Of a DNA stretch of 21,275 bases, positions 16,674 through 21,275 are shown one piece after another (within the stretch, counting starts at the first letter, position 1; each line of letters begins with the position of its first letter). Position numbers and translations under genes: made by a program. Location of the stretch: assembly GCA_035761045.1 (NCBI GenBank), contig DASTRU010000140.1:1-21275 (forward strand). Reading direction: 5' to 3'. Under the pieces are notes generated by a model. The model was not told the DNA's origin. It saw nothing but the letters and a program-made list of their open reading frames with translations, and made no database searches. The stretch is from DASTRU01 sp035761045 (GTDB taxonomy: Bacteria; Pseudomonadota; Gammaproteobacteria; Burkholderiales; Burkholderiaceae_E).

Positions 16674-17224
16674 GCGGTTCTGGCTTTGATGATGTCGTCG
16701 GTGCGCGGATGAAAAATATCCATCATGACGCGATCGGAAAACTGGCCGTTCCGACACAACATATGCCGCAGTCGACCCGACTCTTTAAAGCCCAATGACT
16801 CATAGAGTCGGATCGCATTGACGTTGGTTTCGATAACGAACAATTCAACCCGCAAAAACTCGGCGTTCCATGCTCTTGCAAGTGCTTCCTCGATCAAACG
16901 ACGTCCGATTCCTTGACCGCGGTAATCCTTCGCCACGCCCACGTTTACCAACGTGCCGTTGTGTCGGATCGACGGTTGGTCGTACCGCGTCATCTCCACC
17001 CACCCCACGAGACGATCGCCAATGAATGCGCCGATTTGAGGCACTTTCAATTGACGCTGGGTCACAAACTTGAAGACCAGCATCTCAAGCGGCGGTGCGG
17101 CTTCGTCCTCGTAGAAGTACTTACCCTCCTTGACGATTTCTTCGTAAACGCCGCGCAGCTGTTCAAAGTCACCAAGAGCGAGATCACGAATTTCGATACT
17201 CAAACCCTTAGTCTCGCTGCTCAT
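16670..17224 (-). CDS. GNAT-family N-acetyltransferase
   Basis: 184 residues with the GNAT fold. Acetyl-CoA-binding motif A is VNVGVAKDYRGQGIG (93-107, core R102-GQGIG) and motif B is NVNAIRLYESLGF (134-146) with the usual Tyr. The N-terminal half (10-90) holds IEIRDLALGDFEQL and GWVEMTR strands. It transfers acetyl from acetyl-CoA to an amine; whether the acceptor is a protein, amino acid or small amine is not readable. Cytoplasmic. Its ATG overlaps the aceF stop (ATGA, 17221-17224) and its stop overlaps the BPH-like ATG, so it is translationally coupled on both sides within the pyruvate dehydrogenase operon, whose product is acetyl-CoA. Confidence 0.9.
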   Translation of the reverse strand: MSSETKGLSIEIRDLALGDFEQLRGVYEEIVKEGKYFYEDEAAPPLEMLVFKFVTQRQLKVPQIGAFIGDRLVGWVEMTRYDQPSIRHNGTLVNVGVAKDYRGQGIGRRLIEEALARAWNAEFLRVELFVIETNVNAIRLYESLGFKESGRLRHMLCRNGQFSDRVMMDIFHPRTDDIIKARTA

Positions 17225-18906
17225 ATCAACACCCGCCGCATATCGGCCAATACGTCCGCCAGGTAGGTGGTGAATCGAGCCGCTTGCGCGCCGTCGATTA
17301 CGCGATGGTCATAACTCAACGACAGCGGCAGCATCAGTCGCGGTTGGAAAGTCTTGCCATCCCACTTTGGTTTGATCTCGGATTTACTCAAGCCCAGGAT
17401 CGCGACTTCGGGCGCGTTGATGATTGGCGTGAACATCGTGCCGCCCACACCGCCCAAGGAACTGATGGTGAAGCACGCGCCCGACATATCCGCCGGCCCG
17501 AGCTTGCCGTCGCGCGCCTTGGCCGCGAGCTCGGCGGTTTCCTTAGCGAGCTGCGCCACGCCTTTCTTGTCGCAATCCTTAAGTACTGGCACGACGAGTC
17601 CGTTGGGCGTATCGGCCGCGAAGCCAATATGGAAGTACTTCTTAAGGATGAGGTTCTCGCCGTTGGCGTCGAGCGAGCTGTTGAAGTTCGGATACTTCTT
17701 CAACGCCGCCACCGCCGCCTTCATCACAAAGGCCAACATCGTGACCTTGACCCCCTGCTTGGCCAACGCATCGTTGGTGGACTTACGAAATTCTTCAAGC
17801 TCGGTGATATCGGCTTCGTCGAATTGAGTGACGTGCGGAATCGTCGCCCAGTTACGCGCGAGATTGGGACCGCTGATCTTTTTAATGCGCGAGAGCGGCA
17901 ACAACTCGGTTTCACCGAACTTCGAAAAATCGAGCGACGGCCACGCAGGCCAATTCGCGCCAAAGCCAGAGCCACCACCCGCGGACACCTTGGCGGCGCT
18001 CGGGGCGGCTTGTGCGCCCGACATCACGCTCTTGACGAACCCTTGCACGTCTTCTTGCGTGATACGGCCGTTCGGGCCGGAACCGGTTACTCGCGAGAGA
18101 TCAACCCCCAGCTCGCGCGCGAACTTGCGCACCGACGGCGAGGCATGAGGCTTTTGCCCAAGCGGCGCGCTGTCGTCTTCAACGATCGGGGGCGCGCGCC
18201 GCGCAACTTCGGGCGCGGGCGCATCCGACAAACTTGGCGTGCGTTCACCAGGCGAAGGCGCGCCAGGCGCCGGGCCGGTCGGCGCCGGCGTGGCGTTAGG
18301 CAAGCCCGCCGAAGGCGTCGCGCCATGCGCGCCTTCAAGCAGCGCGATCAAATCGCCTTGATTGATCTTGTCGCCAACCTTGACCTTCAATTCCTTGATC
18401 GTTCCGGCCGCCGACGACGGAATCTCCATCGACGCCTTATCGGACTCGATCGTGATCAAGCTTTGCTCGACCTTCACGACGTCGCCGGGTTTGACGAGCA
18501 CTTCGATGATCTCGACGTCCTTGAAGTCGCCAATATCGGGCACGCGCAACTCGACTGGGCCAACGGATTTTTGCGCGTTTGGCGCGGGTGCTTGTGCCGG
18601 GGCCGGCACGGCCGCCGCTGCTTCATGCGTCACCGTCGTCGACGCGGGCGCTTGCACGGGCGCGTCCGCCGAGGTTTCGAGCATCAACACCACGCTGCCT
18701 TCGGAGACTTTGTCGCCGATCTTGACCTTCATCTCCTTGACCACGCCAGCCGCCGACGAGGGAATCTCCATCGATGCCTTATCCGACTCGATGGTGATCA
18801 TGCTTTGCTCGGTTTTGATGCTGTCGCCGGGCTTGACCAGCAGTTCGATGATTTCAACGTCCTTGAAGTCGCCGATGTCCGGCACTTTGATCTCGATGAC
18901 GCTCAT
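17221..18906 (-). CDS. aceF: Dihydrolipoyllysine acetyltransferase (E2 of pyruvate dehydrogenase)
   Basis: 561 residues. In order: lipoyl domain 1 (2-76, Lys43), Ala/Pro linker, lipoyl domain 2 (118-191, Lys157), Pro/Ala linker, peripheral-subunit-binding domain (about 254-293, ASPSVRKFARELGVDLSRV), flexible Gly/Ala linker, and the catalytic acetyltransferase core (about 335-561) with active-site DHRVIDGA (H534, D538). It takes acetyl from E1 on its lipoyl arms, passes it to CoA, and forms the core of the complex. Two lipoyl domains rather than E. coli's three is common in betaproteobacteria. A 99-bp gap with a hairpin separates it from aceE. Its stop overlaps the GNAT start, so the downstream genes depend on its translation. 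Confidence 0.96.
   Translation of the reverse strand: MSVIEIKVPDIGDFKDVEIIELLVKPGDSIKTEQSMITIESDKASMEIPSSAAGVVKEMKVKIGDKVSEGSVVLMLETSADAPVQAPASTTVTHEAAAAVPAPAQAPAPNAQKSVGPVELRVPDIGDFKDVEIIEVLVKPGDVVKVEQSLITIESDKASMEIPSSAAGTIKELKVKVGDKINQGDLIALLEGAHGATPSAGLPNATPAPTGPAPGAPSPGERTPSLSDAPAPEVARRAPPIVEDDSAPLGQKPHASPSVRKFARELGVDLSRVTGSGPNGRITQEDVQGFVKSVMSGAQAAPSAAKVSAGGGSGFGANWPAWPSLDFSKFGETELLPLSRIKKISGPNLARNWATIPHVTQFDEADITELEEFRKSTNDALAKQGVKVTMLAFVMKAAVAALKKYPNFNSSLDANGENLILKKYFHIGFAADTPNGLVVPVLKDCDKKGVAQLAKETAELAAKARDGKLGPADMSGACFTISSLGGVGGTMFTPIINAPEVAILGLSKSEIKPKWDGKTFQPRLMLPLSLSYDHRVIDGAQAARFTTYLADVLADMRRVLI
18334..18555 (-). repeat. Lipoyl-domain coding module, second copy in aceF
   Basis: This module encodes aceF residues 118-191 with modified Lys157. 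It is nearly identical in protein sequence to the first aceF copy and to the lpdA copy across VPDIGDFKDVEIIEVLVKPGD. Confidence 0.85.
18679..18903 (-). repeat. Lipoyl-domain coding module, first copy in aceF
   Basis: This module encodes aceF residues 2-76 with modified Lys43. It shares VPDIGDFKDVEIIE and ESDKASMEIPSSAAG with the second copy. Confidence 0.85.
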
Positions 18907-18930
18907 GAAGCTGTCTTTCTTGTTGAATCA

Positions 18931-18959
18931 CGCCGCCGCGCGTGTACACGCGGGCGGCG
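18931..18959. promoter_or_regulatory. Long GC-rich hairpin in the aceE-aceF intergenic gap
   Basis: CGCCGCC (18931-18937), a bulged G (18938) and CGCGTGT (18939-18945) pair with ACACGCG (18946-18952) and GGCGGCG (18953-18959). The central 14 bp are a perfect palindrome. There is no T-run after it in the direction of transcription, so it is not a standard terminator. It could be an intercistronic stabiliser or processing hairpin, or an operator. It begins 25 nt before the aceF ATG in the 99-bp gap 18907-19005. Confidence 0.55.
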
Positions 18960-19005
18960 ATGAGTTTGTTATGGCGATGAGGAAAACGTGACCGCGTCCG
19001 CAGGC

Positions 19006-21275
19006 TTACTGCGTGACGGGATTGGGCTTGTTGGGATCGAGCTTGTATTTGCTGATCGCTTCGGACACCTTGGCGACATCGATCGTCTTGTCGTCCGCCA
19101 ACGATTTGAGCGCGGCCACGACGATCCAATGACGATCGACCTCGAAGAAGTGACGCAAGCGCCACCGGAAATCGCTACGACCAAAGCCGTCGGTACCGAG
19201 CACTTTGTAGCTGCGTCCTCGCGGAATGTAGGCGCGGACTTGGTCGGCGAACAAGCGCATGTAATCGGTACTGGCGATGATCGGCCCGGTCGTGGACTCA
19301 AGCTGTTGCGTGATCCACGGCGTGCGCGTCTCTTTCGTGCCCGGGTGCAGCATGTTCCAGCGCTCGCAGTCGTAACCGTCGCGCGCCAGCTCGGTAAAGC
19401 TTGGGCAGCTCCATACGTCGGCCGCGATGCCCCAATCCTTTTCGAGCAACTCCTTCGCGGCGATGGACTCACGCAAGATCGTGCCGCTACCAAGCAACTG
19501 CACGCGCGGCGCTTTCTTCGCGCCTTGGCCTTCCAAAAGTTTGTACATGCCCTTGATGATGCCAACCTCGTCACCCGCCTTCAGGCCGGGATGCGGGTAG
19601 TTTTCGTTCATCAAAGTCAGGTAATAAAAGACGTTTTCCTGCTTGTCGATCATCCGCTGCAAACCGTGGTGGATGATGACGGCAACTTCGTGCGCGAACG
19701 TCGGGTCGTAGCTCACGCAGTTGGGAATGGTCGCGCTCATCAAGTGCGAATGCCCATCCTCGTGTTGCAAGCCTTCGCCATTGAGCGTCGTGCGGCCGGC
19801 GGTGCCGCCCAACATGAAGCCGCGTGCTTGCATATCACCCGCCGCCCACGCCAAGTCGCCAATGCGCTGGAAGCCGAACATCGAGTAATAAATGTAGAAC
19901 GGCACCATCGCGCGATCGTTCGTCGCGTATGAGGTCGCGGCGGCGATCCAATCAGCCATCGCGCCCGCTTCGTTGATGCCTTCCTCGAGAATTTGGCCGG
20001 CTTTGTCCTCGCGGTAATACATCACTTGGTCGCGATCGACCGGCTCGTACAACTGACCTTGCTGACTAAAGATGCCGAGTTGGCGGAACATGCCTTCCAT
20101 GCCAAAGGTGCGCGCCTCGTCCGGCACGATGGGCACCACGCGCGGCCCCAACTCCTTGTCGCGAATAAGCTGGGTCAAGAAGCGCACGAAGGCTTGCGTC
20201 GTGCTGATTTCGCGGCCCTCGGCCGTCGGTTCGAGCACGGCCTTGAACGTGTCGAGCGTTGGAACGTTGAACGATTCGCTCGTCTTTGGGCGACGCGAAG
20301 GAATGTAGCCGCCAAGCGCCTTTCGACGCTCTTGCAGATACTTCATTTCCGGCGCGTCGTCGGCCGGCTTGTAGAACGGTAGATCGTCGAGCTTGTCGTC
20401 TGGAATCGGTAGACCAAAGCGATCGCGGAATTCGCGGATCGAGTCGCGATCGAGCTTCTTTTGTTGGTGCGTGGTGTTCTTGCCCTCGCCGATCTTGCCC
20501 ATGCCAAAACCTTTAACGGTCTTGGCGAGGATGACGGTGGGTTTGCCGCCGTTCTTATTGCAAGCCGCGTCGTAGGCGGCGTAAACCTTGTACGGATCAT
20601 GACCGCCGCGATTCAAGCGCCACACATCCTCGTCCGTCATGCGGGCCACCATCTCGAGCGTTTTCGGATGCTTGCCGAAGAAATGCTTGCGCACGAACGC
20701 GCCATCGTTGGCTTTGTAGTTTTGATATTCGCCGTCGACGGTGTCCATCATGATGCGTTGCAGATGGCCGTCGGAATCCTTGGACAGTAGCGGATCCCAA
20801 TAGCTGCCCCAAATCACCTTCAACACATTCCAGCCCGCGCCGCGAAAATCGGATTCGAGCTCTTGAATGATCTTGCCGTTGCCCCGTACCGGACCATCCA
20901 GACGTTGCAAATTGCAGTTGATTACGAAGATGAGGTTGTCGAGGCCTTCGCGCGCGGCCATGCCAATCGCGCCTAGCGATTCGGGCTCGTCCATCTCGCC
21001 GTCGCCACAGAACACCCAGACCTTGCGGTTCTTCGTCTTGGCAATGCCGCGTGCCTCGAGATACTTCAAGAACCGCGCTTGGTAAATCGCCATGATCGGG
21101 CCAAGGCCCATCGACACCGTGGGGAACTGCCAAAACTCCGGCATCAGTTTCGGATGCGGATAAGAGCTAATGCCCTTGCCTTCGACCTCTTGGCGGAAGT
21201 TGGCGAGCTGCTCCTCGCTTAACCGGCCTTCGAGATACGCGCGCGCGTAAATCCCCGGCGCCGAGTGCCCTTGCA
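19006..21275 (-). CDS. aceE: Pyruvate dehydrogenase E1 component (homodimeric type), N-terminus cut by window edge
   Basis: 755 residues are present, running off the window end. The first readable residues QGHSAPGIYARAYLEG correspond to about residue 140 of E. coli AceE (887 aa), so roughly 140 residues and the promoter lie outside. It decarboxylates pyruvate with thiamine diphosphate and acetylates the lipoyl arms of E2. The ThDP/Mg motif is GDGEMDEPES through NCN (about 20911-21006). Other family blocks seen are YPHPKLMPEFWQFPTVSMG, LNRGGHDP, DEARTFGMEGMFRQ, YIYYSMFGFQRIGDL, GRTTLNGEGLQHEDGHSH and VLGTDGFGRSD near the C-terminus. It is the homodimeric AceE type, not the split alpha/beta type. 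It is the first visible gene of the operon. The part present shows no frameshift or loss. Confidence 0.97.
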   Translation of the reverse strand, partial: QGHSAPGIYARAYLEGRLSEEQLANFRQEVEGKGISSYPHPKLMPEFWQFPTVSMGLGPIMAIYQARFLKYLEARGIAKTKNRKVWVFCGDGEMDEPESLGAIGMAAREGLDNLIFVINCNLQRLDGPVRGNGKIIQELESDFRGAGWNVLKVIWGSYWDPLLSKDSDGHLQRIMMDTVDGEYQNYKANDGAFVRKHFFGKHPKTLEMVARMTDEDVWRLNRGGHDPYKVYAAYDAACNKNGGKPTVILAKTVKGFGMGKIGEGKNTTHQQKKLDRDSIREFRDRFGLPIPDDKLDDLPFYKPADDAPEMKYLQERRKALGGYIPSRRPKTSESFNVPTLDTFKAVLEPTAEGREISTTQAFVRFLTQLIRDKELGPRVVPIVPDEARTFGMEGMFRQLGIFSQQGQLYEPVDRDQVMYYREDKAGQILEEGINEAGAMADWIAAATSYATNDRAMVPFYIYYSMFGFQRIGDLAWAAGDMQARGFMLGGTAGRTTLNGEGLQHEDGHSHLMSATIPNCVSYDPTFAHEVAVIIHHGLQRMIDKQENVFYYLTLMNENYPHPGLKAGDEVGIIKGMYKLLEGQGAKKAPRVQLLGSGTILRESIAAKELLEKDWGIAADVWSCPSFTELARDGYDCERWNMLHPGTKETRTPWITQQLESTTGPIIASTDYMRLFADQVRAYIPRGRSYKVLGTDGFGRSDFRWRLRHFFEVDRHWIVVAALKSLADDKTIDVAKVSEAISKYKLDPNKPNPVTQ

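Noticed and set aside
16674..16757. N-terminal extension of the proteasome-like protein
   Set aside because: It would overlap the GNAT gene by over 80 bp and bury the Thr nucleophile; the ATG in the ATGA overlap is far more consistent.
17284..18963. Plus-strand open frame of 559 codons antisense to nearly all of aceF
   Set aside because: Its product is Arg/His-rich, low in complexity and mirrors the lipoyl and linker codons. It matches no family and is a by-product of codon bias in aceF.

Overview
This 21.3-kb window is bacterial chromosome, most likely from a betaproteobacterium of the Burkholderiales/Nitrosomonadales sphere. The pointers are a PHA phasin, a class of N-acetylglutamate synthase with fused kinase-like and GNAT domains, YggX, a dihydrolipoyl dehydrogenase carrying its own N-terminal lipoyl domain (as in Ralstonia/Cupriavidus pdh operons), and a small Ntn-hydrolase resembling BPH, the beta-proteobacteria proteasome homologue. 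Genes are densely packed, moderately GC-rich and uniform in character. I see no tRNA, rRNA, insertion sequence, CRISPR array or prophage.

Layout. (1) 1-893: a phasin gene with a sigma70-like promoter, TTGCA/TGCAA palindromes and a strong terminator. (2) 938-4552, minus strand: a CinA-like molybdopterin-binding-domain protein, and a tightly overlapping trio of secreted YncE-like beta-propeller, secreted polysaccharide deacetylase and membrane fatty-acid-hydroxylase/sterol-desaturase family protein. (3) 4649-9957: hrpA (minus) and argA (plus), divergent from a 23-bp gap in which both -10 boxes sit almost on the start codons. (4) 10017-11448, minus: a two-component pair, a short soluble HisKA_3 kinase without a sensor domain and a NarL/FixJ-type regulator with an acidic N-terminal tail, placed between argA and yggX. 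(5) 11531-11803: yggX. (6) 11865-21275, all minus: aceE (cut by the window edge), aceF, a GNAT acetyltransferase, the BPH-like protease, lpdA, an EamA exporter, rpiA and phoU, ending at a bidirectional terminator.

The most interesting feature is the pyruvate dehydrogenase operon. Between the E2 gene (aceF) and the E3 gene (lpdA) lie a GNAT acetyltransferase and a proteasome-like Ntn-hydrolase, joined by two successive 4-bp ATGA stop/start overlaps and followed after 6 bp by lpdA. The order aceE-aceF-GNAT-BPH-lpdA suggests that acetylation and self-compartmentalised proteolysis are co-expressed with, and perhaps act on, the acetyl-CoA-producing complex. That functional link is inference; the gene order and overlaps are seen directly.

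Secondary points: a 14-bp hairpin lies between aceE and aceF; three near-identical lipoyl modules are encoded within about 3 kb; the deacetylase lacks the second Asp of its metal/catalytic motif; and the two perfect symmetric terminators at 9963-9989 and 11819-11846 probably insulate convergent units.
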